Made by a program: the position numbers and the translations under genes | Assembly: GCF_963678635.1 (NCBI RefSeq) | Contig: NC_087064.1 | Coordinates: 55,438,338 to 55,498,337, forward strand | From: Symsagittifera roscoffensis | Lineage: Eukaryota > Xenacoelomorpha > Acoela > Convolutidae | Length of the DNA: 60,000 nt | Direction: 5' to 3' | The notes under the pieces: model-generated | The model's database searches: none | What the model was told of the DNA's origin: nothing | The model's input: the letters and a program-made list of their open reading frames with translations, nothing else | Shown here: positions 23,194 through 31,803 of the stretch, one piece after another | Position numbering within the stretch: position 1 is the stretch's first letter | How the letters are laid out: each line of letters opens with the position of its first letter

Positions 23194-24258
23194 TTAAATT
23201 GTTCTGTCAAGGAAGGCCTGCCTGCAAAGGTTTTTTGCATCATTAGAAAAGTCGGTTGCTATTTCGTTTTCATTTTTGCATACTTTGACTATATCTGAAC
23301 CAATTTGTTCAAATATTTCTGATACATTTTCTGTATCAAACACTTCAAGGGCAGGCATATCCTTGATTTCTTGTCCTGAAAAATAGACAAATCTAGTAAT
23401 TCCAGATTGTTGGAATACATCGACAACGATTTTGGAAACTTCTTCCCAATTCATTTTATCTAAGCCACAAGCAATTTTGGGAATTGCGATTGATCGAATG
23501 TTATTTGCTATAGCATGATCTTTCAATTCGGACAAGGTGTTGAATATAGCGTCGTAAGTGGGTTTCTGAAAGTACCTCTGTTTGGTAATCAGGTTATATA
23601 CGATTTGTCCAGATTTTGGATCAGTGAAGATGAGAATATCGTAAATGTTAGCATGTATTGAGTTACAAAAGTGTCGTTGCTCAGGATACCTTTTGCTAAT
23701 TGATTCAGCAAACCCTTTTTTCATGGCTCTATCTGCAGAGATTGTATGGGCAATGGGCATATTCGATTCGAATATGGACCTTTTTTTGATGTCTACATAT
23801 TGTAGACAGGGGCCGGATAACTGAGTATTGCTTTCTTGTGTTGTATTGACAACAGTGTTCAGCATGAAACAGCTATCGAATTCCGAACTTTCGTTTAAAA
23901 TTCTCGTTGTGAACTCATCACAATCGTGGATAGCAAATATTTTATCCTCGTATCCTTGAATATCAGTTACTGCATAGCCTAGTACACATTTGTTTAGTGT
24001 GACAGGATGATCTTTGTGATTCTCAATTAGGATAGGTAGGCTTTGCTCAATTTGAGTACAAACTGTAATAATGAAAACCAATTCGGTTTTGGTTGCTTTT
24101 TTATGAGGCAGGAATGTAGTACCTTTTTCGAAGTATGAATTCGGTTCAGCCGAGTGTTTATATAAGTATGTAGATCGTGCTGGAATGAACAGGGGTTCTT
24201 TCAAGTTAATTGAGACAATTTTTGAAACATTAGGATATTCTTCATCATTGTTCATCAA
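23194..24258 (-). CDS. Pol segment with OARD1/TARG1-like macro domain
   Basis: A clean 354-codon frame between protease and reverse transcriptase; a single TAA (24322-24324) separates it from the protease in the same frame. Residues 1-115 look like the usual gypsy post-protease linker (PVTLNKCVLGYAVTDI). Residues about 160-294 form a macro domain: PIAHTISADRAMKKGFA (substrate loop), YNLITKQRYFQKPTYDA, and IAIPKIACGLDKMNWEEV. This is the OARD1/TARG1/Poa1 subgroup, whose members bind ADP-ribose and remove it from proteins or hydrolyse related metabolites. The Lys of ITKQR (226) and the Asp of CGLD (267) occupy the places I recall as the catalytic pair in OARD1. A role against host ADP-ribosylation is inference. 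Confidence 0.8.
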   Translation of the reverse strand: MMNNDEEYPNVSKIVSINLKEPLFIPARSTYLYKHSAEPNSYFEKGTTFLPHKKATKTELVFIITVCTQIEQSLPILIENHKDHPVTLNKCVLGYAVTDIQGYEDKIFAIHDCDEFTTRILNESSEFDSCFMLNTVVNTTQESNTQLSGPCLQYVDIKKRSIFESNMPIAHTISADRAMKKGFAESISKRYPEQRHFCNSIHANIYDILIFTDPKSGQIVYNLITKQRYFQKPTYDAIFNTLSELKDHAIANNIRSIAIPKIACGLDKMNWEEVSKIVVDVFQQSGITRFVYFSGQEIKDMPALEVFDTENVSEIFEQIGSDIVKVCKNENEIATDFSNDAKNLCRQAFLDRTI

Positions 24259-24321
24259 CCCGTAGGATATTACACCTTCTTTTGATTTTAGCTCAACTGC
24301 GGGGATATCAAAGTAGAGAGC

Positions 24322-24640
24322 TTATAAGAATAGATGACAAATGTCTACTCCCAATAGGTTAGCAGTCTTTTCTTCAGTTATCCACACTCTGTGGTTAGAT
24401 GGATACTTTCCATCGGTGTCGAAACAAGATTGAACAGATGTATGGCCAAACATACGTATATCAGATCCATTATAAGTCTTTGCTTTAATTTTGGATCGGT
24501 AAATTGTCATTTTTTGACCTAATTTTTCCAATTCCTGATAAGTTGGGTAGTTTATGATACTACAAGTTGCTCCTGGGTCAATCATGAATTCAATTTCGAG
24601 TCCACTATTATTATTTTTGTCTCTGGTGGCAAAATGATAT
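24322..24640 (-). pseudogene. pol: Retroviral-type aspartic protease
   Basis: The frame 24585-24322 begins with IDPGATCSII, the active-site Asp-Pro-Gly-Ala loop, preceded in frame by a hydrophobic strand (GLEIEFM), and ends with NLLGVDICHL, matching the second conserved strand of retropepsins. It is about 90-100 residues, the usual size. It would cleave the Gag-Pol chain. It is joined to the macro-domain frame by one stop and separated from the upstream nucleocapsid frame by a shift near 24700. Confidence 0.8.
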
Positions 24641-24695
24641 AAGCTAAGATATATCCTTGATTTAGGATTACTATCATCGCTCGGTTTCGGAGACT

Positions 24696-25040
24696 TTAAT
24701 AGTTTAAAGGAAAGAAATCAGTGATCGCATCACAGTAATTGACTTCTTCCTCAACCCAGTGGGTAGTTTCAGACTGTATTTGGTTCGATCTACAATTTGG
24801 TGATTGAGATCGTTTTGAGTCTCGACTGTTATAGTTATTATAGCTTCCAGTGCTATATTGTCGACCTCTAGGGTTACTATTGAGATGCCTACTTTCTTGG
24901 TCGTAGAACTGTTTAGCAACTTGTTCATTTTCTCTGAATTTGTTTTCTCTGGGATACCTATCATCATAGGTTTGGGGCCTTTTTTTTATTGAAAGACGAT
25001 TGTGCATTAGCCTTTTGGAAATTGTTTCCGTTGTAGTTAT
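24696..25040 (-). pseudogene. Gag-Pol junction: basic, disordered segment
   Basis: The real part of the frame 25205-24696 is its second half: Arg/Asn/Tyr/Ser-rich sequence (GSYNNYNSRDSKRSQ) ending TDFFPLNY. It continues the nucleocapsid after a +1 change of frame at the run of eight A residues near 24985. It could be programmed shifting or an indel in a homopolymer. Confidence 0.5.
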
Positions 25041-25551
25041 AATTATGACGAATGCCATAGTTATTTTGGCTGGGGTTTGAATTGTTAGTAGATCTGTTTT
25101 GGTTATCACAAAACCGGTTGCTTGGGTTAGGGTTACTCTGGTTAGGGAAGTTATTTGGTCTTCGATTTTGTTTATAATCAGTTTCAATTGAAACTCTTCG
25201 TTCATTTTTTGTTGTGAGCTCTTTTCGCAACTTATTTACTTCGTCCTGAACTTGCTTTTTTGAACAACTAGATATAGAATGTCCATTCATTCTGCAATAT
25301 TCGCAGAATCGTGTACTATTAGGTCTTCCCTTGATGTCAGAGTGACGTCGTTGAAAAGAATTCTGATCATTGATTGCACTAACTTCTTGACTCTTGATCA
25401 ATTTGGTTAGTTCTTTAATTTGAGTTTCTGATGAAGTCATTTTATCCGTTGTTGACTTATTAGCAGGATCAGTAGCAACAATGAATGTTAGATCCTTAGT
25501 GATTACATGATTTGTGAATTGATCCGAATTGGCATTTGGATGTTCTATCAT
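24964..25551 (-). CDS. gag: Gag, nucleocapsid part with zinc knuckle
   Basis: A 195-codon frame overlapping the end of the capsid frame by four bases (ATGA). It contains one CCHC knuckle, CEYCRMNGHSISSC, followed by an Asn/Arg-rich RNA-binding tail. The first residues (PNANSDQFTNHVITKDLTF) read as a direct continuation of the capsid, so the overlap is probably a one-base break, though a programmed shift cannot be excluded. Confidence 0.75.
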   Translation of the reverse strand: MIEHPNANSDQFTNHVITKDLTFIVATDPANKSTTDKMTSSETQIKELTKLIKSQEVSAINDQNSFQRRHSDIKGRPNSTRFCEYCRMNGHSISSCSKKQVQDEVNKLRKELTTKNERRVSIETDYKQNRRPNNFPNQSNPNPSNRFCDNQNRSTNNSNPSQNNYGIRHNYNYNGNNFQKANAQSSFNKKKAPNL

Positions 25552-26099
25552 GTATCATGAGCTTTTTGTTTAAGGGCTAGAGGTCCTAGTCCCTTAATTG
25601 AGAAACCGATATACTTTTGACTTCTTTGTCTGGTTTGTATAGCTCTCTCAGCATTTTGAGCAGCTTCTTCTAGGTGAACTGTTACATCAATACTTTCGGG
25701 CCATCCTCTATCTACAGAAGATTTTTTTCTGTGGAAGTAATTTTTTATCAATTCACCATCGTGGCGAGCTGCATTTTCAGCATCAATTCTATGTTTGAAT
25801 TGATCTTGTCCGTCAGTGAATCTGTTTAGGAAGTGATCTTTGAGTTGTGCCCATGTGGTAGCATTGGTTACATTATCATTGAACCATTCAAGAGATGTAT
25901 CAGTTAACAATGATCCGAATAGGGATCGTTGTCTGCTATCATAGCTGTGTCGTGCGTCGCCATCATTAGGTCTTTGACCTAATGAGAAAAGAATTTTGTT
26001 TTCAACTGAATTCCAAAATGCTGTAGCATTTTGGTTCGGATCGTTTCTCGAAAATGTCATTAAAGACAAGTTGGGATGGGATATTGGGGTATCAGCCAT
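25548..26099 (-). CDS. gag: Gag, matrix/capsid part
   Basis: A 183-codon frame starting at the first ATG after the primer-binding site. It has the pattern of the retrotransposon gag domain: RSLFGSLLTDTSLEWFNDN, then WAQLKDHFLNRF and a helix with LIKNYFHRKKSSVDRGWPE. It builds the particle around the genomic RNA in the cytoplasm. Confidence 0.75.
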   Translation of the reverse strand: MADTPISHPNLSLMTFSRNDPNQNATAFWNSVENKILFSLGQRPNDGDARHSYDSRQRSLFGSLLTDTSLEWFNDNVTNATTWAQLKDHFLNRFTDGQDQFKHRIDAENAARHDGELIKNYFHRKKSSVDRGWPESIDVTVHLEEAAQNAERAIQTRQRSQKYIGFSIKGLGPLALKQKAHDT

Positions 26100-26300
26100 T
26101 TTATATTTAGTTTAAAAATTTAAAGAAAGACAGAAAAAATTATAAAATTGCTTAGAAAACTTAAATTTCCGATTTGGAAATTTATTACTTCGCTTTATTC
26201 ATAAGAAAAATCTCAACAATTCTCTAGTTTGAGAAATGGAATCTTTGCTTTTTATCTCTTTTTGAGACTTCAGCAATTTTAGCGAATTTTTAGAAGGTGT

Positions 26301-26318
26301 GCCTCACTGGTCGCACCA
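26301..26318 (-). promoter_or_regulatory. Primer-binding site of the gypsy-type element
   Basis: Three bases inside the 5' LTR edge the element sense reads TGGTGCGACCAGTGAGGC. It starts with the TGG that pairs to tRNA CCA ends. The first 11 bases (TGGTGCGACCA) recur at 57794 next to the putative LTR there. I cannot name the tRNA. Confidence 0.75.
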
Positions 26319-26321
26319 ATT

Positions 26322-26930
26322 TATTACGCTAGCAACAATATATACGTCGGACAAAACGCTTGCTAGGAATAAAGGGTCCTTTCTACTTTCTATCTTAGAA
26401 AGTAAATCTAAAATTCGCTGAGAAATATTTTATTAGAAAAGAAGTTGGTATGAATTTACAGCAAGTTGCCTTTTGACTCAATATTTATTTTAGGGGTGAG
26501 ATTGGAGATATTTTATAGAGAATGGTTGGGGTGGTTGAAGAGAGTGGTGTTGATGTTAGAAGAGAAATTGTTGGGAATGCATTCCCGTAGTTTTGAGCTT
26601 CTATTTATACTCAGATGGGAAATCGTACCACTTTTCGTATCAAATGAGAAGTTACTTCTTAACTTCGTATTCTCTATTCGTACATTCGTATTTTACGAGA
26701 AGAGTGTTTTGTATGCTCGTACTTTACGAGAGGAATCGTTAATATTCGCATTGAATGAGAATAGTCGTTTCAATTCTCAATGCTTAAAACGTTATAGGAA
26801 TTATTCCAATAGCATTTCCCTTCCTTTTGCAAGGGAATAAAAACATATTTTTTTTGTGGTGGCGGCGGCGTCACATTTTGTGAACGCAATAAAATAATTC
26901 ATGTTTCTGTTTCTATTTGAAATCAGAACA
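26322..26930 (-). repeat. 5' LTR of the gypsy-type element
   Basis: Copy of 13444-14037, 609 bp, with an extra 15-16 bases near 26720 (CGAGAGGAATCGTTA). Element sense starts TGTTCTGATTTC next to the CCAC duplication at 26931-26934. It should hold the promoter for gag-pol. Confidence 0.95.
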
Positions 26931-26934
26931 CCAC

Positions 26935-27582
26935 CGACGACCTTGAACCGACAATCAGCTTTGTAGTCCATAACCGCGTCTTGTCAATGTTATCTAAAAA
27001 AATTAGGCGGGTTTTTGATAAAATATACACTTTTTTTATCCAAATGTTCGTCTAAACTTATCACTTTTTTGCCTAATTCAGAAAACTGATGTATCAGTAG
27101 GTTAACAGATCAGTAAATCGAAGTACGTAATAAATATCTGAATTGATTTTTTCAAAGTTTTATAGAACTGATCTTTTATGAGCCAAAAAGAAAAACTGGA
27201 GATTACAAAGTTTATGAAAAGAGTTAATCAATTTCTAATTTGGTTTGAGTTTTTGTACAAAACTGAGACTTTATTTTGTGTGATTAATTGGATGACGCAA
27301 AAATTGTGGATTTCTGTGCTTTGCTATTACGCAGTGCGGTCTGTATTTAGACAAATAGACAAATACAGACAAATTGCAGACAAATATTGTTTTACCCTTT
27401 TAGAATCGAGATGAGAAAGCAAAGTTTAGAAACATTTAATTATAAATTGGTTATAACAGTATTTGACCGCTTACTGACGAGTAGGAATACGCGGTTGTCT
27501 AAATACTGCTACGTAATCGCTATTACGATGCTACTACTGGATCTTTTATTATTTCGGTCTTAAAACACTCTGAGTCTTCAAT
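26935..27582. other. Unassigned flank with short palindromic patches
   Basis: A plus frame of 78 codons (27178-27414) is not recognised. Around 27341-27375 there is a patch of TAGACAAATA/CAGACAAAT repeats partly complementary to each other and to sequence near 27515 (TCTAAATACTGC). No gene is supported. Confidence 0.35.
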
Positions 27583-28118
27583 TACTTTTTGTTCCGACTT
27601 TCGATACGAAAGTAACGGAATATTTGTTCCCGGGGTGGGTTTTTTTCTTCAGACAAATTTCGACTTTTTAACTAGACATTTTTGACGGAATTTTTTTTAT
27701 ATAATTCGAAAGGTATTATACTAACTTGAGCTCAAATTTGACAAGATATTTCACCTGTGATCATTTTTCGTAAAGTTACGGGGTTTTAAAGGTTGCCATT
27801 TTGGCCAATTTGGGACAATTAACGCGCGATATTTCGCGCTATTAACGCGCAAGCGGAGAGGTAATCCGTCTTAGAAATCGTTCCAAATTGTCAAAAGAAG
27901 CTTATTTGACATAACTGCTTTGTAACAAGGAGCAAAATTTATCCTTTTGTACTTTAAATGGCTTGTGGGGGATGATTTTCGTAAAAAATTTCAAAATTTT
28001 GAAAGAAAATTTCATTTTGTTTTATTTCATTGAATTTTTTAATGTTATCACTGCTCCATAAACCTTAAAAGGAAGTCGGAACTTTCAGGGCTTCGCCCTG
28101 ATACGAGCAGTCTTGTTG
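27583..28118 (+). repeat. Non-autonomous repeat, copy A
   Basis: About 535 bp bounded by two hairpins. One end has ACTTTCG-ATA-CGAAAGT next to GTTCCG; the other has TCAGGGC-TTC-GCCCTGA followed by TACGAGCAGTCTTG. The inside has TTAACGCGCGATATTTCGCG and AAGCGGAGAGGTAATCCG, conserved in other copies. It has no coding capacity. Related copies are at 28333, 38711, 38920 and 39598-40290. Confidence 0.8.
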
Positions 28119-28332
28119 TTGTTTGTTGCAAGATGGCGCCAACTTAAACATTGCCTGTTAGTGGCTTTTTGAGAGCAATACAACCCTGAATGCAGAGATA
28201 TCGTTCTGTTTTCTTTTTCTCTCTCATCGCTGATATATTTTTTCTTAACAAATTTACAAAATTAAGCGCATGCGCAAAAAAAATTAAAATACATAGCGCC
28301 GATAATTGACAAAAAATTGTTGCAGAGTCATT

Positions 28333-28405
28333 CCAATGTTAACAAGACTGCTCGTATCAGGGCGAAGCCCTGAATGTTCCGACTGCCTTTTAAGATTTAT
28401 GGAGC
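28333..28405 (-). repeat. Non-autonomous repeat, copy B (left piece, interrupted by BEL)
   Basis: The hairpin end of the repeat (GACTGCTCGTATCAGGGCG, then GAATGTTCCGACTGCC) runs in the opposite orientation to copy A and stops at GGAGC, exactly where the BEL LTR begins. The remainder resumes after the other LTR at 38711. Confidence 0.8.
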
Positions 28406-28694
28406 TGTTCGCGCTTAAATTAATCGAAAGTGTTCGCGCGAAATTGAAAAAACTAAAATTAGATTTTCTTAGACAAAAGGCCTTGAAAACTACTGGTTTG
28501 TCCAATTAAGGTCAGTTTGCCATCAAAATGTTTATAGATTTTGAGATTGTTGGAAACCGTATTGCTAAAAATAATAACCGAAAAATGTTTAACCGATGTT
28601 ACTTATTCTTTATAGTATCTGTTGAATCGCCGATAATTTACAGTCATTGAAGCAGGTTTTTGTTAGGTCCTACAGGATACGAGAGTGCGGCACA
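28406..28694 (+). repeat. BEL LTR, first copy
   Basis: 289 bp, TG...CA, followed by TTTTGGTCCGCCGACC. It is the outermost 5' LTR, adjacent to the GGAGC target duplication. Confidence 0.92.
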
Positions 28695-28820
28695 TTTTGG
28701 TCCGCCGACCCGGACAGTATTCCGGACGATATTCCAGAGGACAATATTTCGGACCGTATTCTGGACATTAGATATTCTGGACAGTATTTTGAACGATATC
28801 CCGGACGATATTGCCAAAGA

Positions 28821-28970
28821 CTCCCTGCAGTTAGACGAGACATCGACTCGGCCGCCAAGTACATCGGATCTGGAGCTAGCGCAGCAGGAGTAGCCGGATC
28901 TGCAGCAGGAATCGGAAGCATCTTTGGATCTATGTTCATCGCCTACGCTAGGTACCCCTCAATGAAACAA
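28821..28970 (+). pseudogene. ATP synthase subunit c fragment in the BEL leader, copy 1
   Basis: In frame, the plus strand reads [17 protein letters not shown], then [16 protein letters not shown], then [11 protein letters not shown]. This matches the N-terminal helix and polar loop of animal mitochondrial F-type ATP synthase subunit c (ATP5MC). The second helix with the ion-binding acidic residue is absent; the match ends at MKQ and unrelated sequence follows. Codons are G+C-richer than the surroundings. The enclosing frame (28647-29030) also codes a repetitive upstream segment ([17 protein letters not shown]). It is best read as a captured piece of host mRNA or exon. Confidence 0.8.
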
Positions 28971-29606
28971 CTAGATGCTGGCACACAACAGTTGAACCAC
29001 GAGCACATTTACTCGCAAGCTGGGACATAGATTAACTCACGAAACTCAAGGCTCTGAGCTGATTACTTACTCGACTGATGCAGCACCACTAATTGACGAT
29101 AAATTGTATCCATGTTGCGAGCTTGAAATTACTACTGTTTACGGAGACCTTTTCAGGTATCCTGATTGTGGATCGTGGACCCATTTTTTCTCAACACGCG
29201 AAGTTTTCTGTGGATTTTGGAATCTACCGGTGAACGCCTCTACAAAACTTGTAAGACTAAAAAACCAAAATTTGCTGATTTGATGCTTTGAATTCTGATA
29301 CGAGGTTTTTTGATGGCAAAATCGTAGCCCCCAATTTTTCTCGATACCAAAACCTGATCAGAAAATTTTCTGTGGTTTTAGGAAAAAACCGGCCTCATAA
29401 ACCTTAATTACGTTATACTAACACCGTAATTGTATCGCTCAACACCGTATCGAAAAAAAAGGCCAAAAATTTTGGAAAAAAAAATTGAAATACATAGCGC
29501 CGATAATTGACCAAAAATTGTTGCAGAGTCATTTCAATGTTAACAAGACTGCTCGTATCAGGGCGAAGCCCTGAATGTTCCGACTGCCTTTCAAGATTTA
29601 GGGAGC

Positions 29607-29897
29607 TGTTCGCGCTTAAATTAATCGAAAGTGTTCGCGCGAAAGTAAAAAACTAAAATTAGATTTTTTTTTAGACAAAAGGCCTTGAAAACTACTGGTT
29701 TGTCCGATTAAGGTCAGTTTGCCATCAAATTGTTTATAGATTTTTGAGATTGTTGGAAACCGTATTGCTAAAAATGTTAACCGAAAAATGCTTAACCGAT
29801 ATTACTTATTCTTTATATTATCTGTTGAATTGCCGATAATTTACAGATACTGAAGCAGGTTTTTGTAAGGTCTGACAGGATACGAGAGTGCGGCACA
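29607..29897 (+). repeat. BEL LTR, second (internal) copy
   Basis: 291 bp and nearly identical to the first copy. It is preceded by the same host repeat end (CGACTGCCTTTCAAGATTTA), showing that flanking DNA was duplicated along with the LTR. Confidence 0.92.
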
Positions 29898-30023
29898 TTT
29901 TGGTCCGCCGACCCGGACAGTATTCCGGACGATATTCCAGAGGACAATATTTCGGACCGTATTCTGGACGTTAGATATTCTGGACAGTATTTTGAACGAT
30001 ATCCCGGACGATATTGCCAAAGA

Positions 30024-30173
30024 CTCCCTGCAGTTAGACGAGACATCGACTCGGCCGCCAAGTACATCGGATCTGGAGCTAGCGCAGCAGGAGTAGCCGG
30101 ATCTGCAGCAGGAATCGGAAGCATCTTTGGATCTATGTTCATCGCCTACGCTAGGTACCCCTCAATGAAACAA
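30024..30173 (+). pseudogene. ATP synthase subunit c fragment in the BEL leader, copy 2
   Basis: This is the same fragment, 1203 bases downstream, in the second copy of the leader. It is nearly identical to copy 1, so the capture preceded the tandem duplication. Confidence 0.8.
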
Positions 30174-30690
30174 CTAGATGCTGGCACACAACAGTTGAAC
30201 CACGAGCACATTTACTCGCAAGCTGGGACATAGATTAACTCACGAAACTCAAGGCTCTGAGCTGATTACTTACTCGACTGATGCAGCACCACTAATTGAC
30301 GATAAATTGTATCCATGTTGCGAGCTTGAAATTACTACTGTTTACGGAGACCTTTTCAGGTATCCTGATTGTGGATCGTGGACCATTTTTTCTCAACACG
30401 CGAAGTTTTCTGTGGATTTTGGAATCTACCGGTGAACGCCTCTACAAAACTTGTAAGACTAAAAAACCAAAATTTTATCCCTTTGTGCTAACTTGCTGAT
30501 TTGATGCTTTGAATTCTGATACGAGGTATTTTGATGGCAAAATCGTAGCCCCCAATTTTTCTCGATACCAAAACCTGATCAGAAAATTTTCTGTGGTTTT
30601 AGGAAAAAACCGGCCTCATAAACCTTAATTACGTTATACTAACACCGTGTTTGTATCGCCCAACACCGTATCGAAAAAAAGGCCAAAAAT

Positions 30691-31037
30691 TTTGAAAAAA
30701 AAATTGAATATTTTTGATTTTTTTTCCAAAATTTTAAAGTTTTGCAAATTACTCAACAAAGCGCCTAGTTTTATAATAATTTTCGACATTTTAGAAGAAA
30801 AAAATCCGAAAATTTCGAAAAAAAAATTTCTGAAAAAACGCCGTGTTTGTTTTTGAAACGTAGTGCAGCTAACTAAACTAGTTCAATTGGATAAAAGTAG
30901 CCGTAGTCGAGACCTGTAGCGTATTATCAAGCAAAATGTCTTAACTTTTGCTACAACCTTCTTAGCTCATGGAGTTGCGGGAGGTCAGGTTGCGGTTTGC
31001 TTGATACACTTCCTCTAAAATTGATTTAATTCACTAA
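30691..31037 (+). other. BEL leader before the first frame
   Basis: Begins with low-complexity A/T-rich sequence (AAAAAATTTC patches), then a unique stretch to the ATG at 31038. No feature beyond the leader is seen. Confidence 0.4.
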
Positions 31038-31649
31038 ATGTTCATACTAGCTGCTAGCTCGCTGCACCACGCTTTGAAAAAACTTTCCCCCGCTTCGCAA
31101 AAGCGTATATCTCAATCGTGCTTAGCCATTCCCGGGTTAAGTTTCAACCATAACGCAGTGAACGTCCCTAAAACTTGTCAGTATCAACTTGATCACTATC
31201 TCTTAAACCGAAACGACATTGTTATTTGGCACGTCGCCGTTAATAACTCTATTAGTCGACACCGTAGTAATAATTTTAACGCACTAACTCCTAACCAGCT
31301 TAAGAAGATTCTTTTAAAGTATAAACGTAATATTTATGCAATCGTTTACTGTAAACGTGTAGGCACGGAAGATTTATATAGTAAGTTGAAAGAGTCAGGT
31401 ATATTAGTTATTAATATAGTAACAGACCTGATATCTAGAAGGAAGCAGAACCTCCTTGGGTTAGGGCAAAAGTACTTAGAACTACACCAGGATCCCTCTC
31501 TAGAACTGAAAACGTTTACGATCCTTAGGCGTTATAGCAAGAATTTGAAGTATATTATTTCAAAGAAAAAAACTCCTAAGCCAGGAAAACGCAAGCGGCA
31601 AGCTAATCGAACCAGAAGAAATGCTGAGCAGCAACTAGGAATTAAATGA
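31038..31649 (+). CDS. Extra frame upstream of BEL gag, SGNH-like
   Basis: An intact 203-codon frame from ATG. The pattern NDIVIWHVAVNNSISRH after a beta-strand-like segment (CLAIPGLSFNH) resembles the core of SGNH/GDSL-fold proteins, in which a hydrophobic strand ends in a His/Asn-bearing loop. IYAIVYCKRVGTEDLYSKLK and GILVINIV follow. The usual N-terminal Gly-Asp-Ser is not evident (AASSLHHAL is in that place), so activity is doubtful. The C-terminus is strongly basic (GKRKRQANRTRRN), suggesting nucleic-acid binding. The family assignment is tentative. GDSL-type extra frames are known from other retroelements, including rotifer LTR elements. Confidence 0.55.
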   Translation: MFILAASSLHHALKKLSPASQKRISQSCLAIPGLSFNHNAVNVPKTCQYQLDHYLLNRNDIVIWHVAVNNSISRHRSNNFNALTPNQLKKILLKYKRNIYAIVYCKRVGTEDLYSKLKESGILVINIVTDLISRRKQNLLGLGQKYLELHQDPSLELKTFTILRRYSKNLKYIISKKKTPKPGKRKRQANRTRRNAEQQLGIK

Positions 31650-31803
31650 AGCGCTTCTCTAATGTGTGATTTTGCTGAATGAGTCATAATATAATTTATT
31701 GATACTAAAGTTAAGGTCTTAAATTAATTATTCCCTTTTTTTTTCTCTCAAAATGAGCAGTTGAGCAGTTGAGTAGAAGTGAACAAGTTCAAAAGTAATC
31801 AAA

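Larger units (their letters stand above)
13444..26930 (-). mobile_element. Env-bearing Ty3/gypsy-type LTR retroelement (13.5 kb) with accessory genes
   Basis: Two direct repeats of 594 and 609 bp bound the element and it is flanked by a 4-bp duplication, CCAC (13440-13443 and 26931-26934). Read on the minus strand the order is LTR, primer-binding site, gag with zinc knuckle, protease, macro domain, reverse transcriptase, RNase H, integrase with GPY motif, a disordered tail, then env in three pieces and a Pro/Thr-rich frame. A spliced gene lies on the opposite strand between pol and env. By eye the two LTRs differ by about ten substitutions and one 15-16 base indel, suggesting a fairly recent insertion. 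Even so, gag-pol and env carry several stops and single-base frameshifts. At 13.5 kb it is long for this superfamily. Confidence 0.95.
28283..30690. repeat. 1.2-kb tandem duplication of LTR plus leader
   Basis: 28283-29482 and 29483-30690 are the same sequence in direct tandem, about 1.2 kb each, differing at few positions. Each unit starts ACATAGCGCCGATAATTGAC, includes the host repeat end, an LTR and the leader, and ends in a CCAAAAATTTTG A-rich stretch. Confidence 0.9.

Noticed and set aside
27583-28118. Helitron identity for the hairpin-ended repeat
   Set aside because: The hairpin near one end fits, but the CTRR terminus and TC start are not seen, so it is left unclassified.
28670-28939. 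Minus frames 28670-28939 and 29813-30142 with alanine-rich sequence
   Set aside because: They are the antisense of the captured ATP synthase c fragment, which reads convincingly only on the plus strand.
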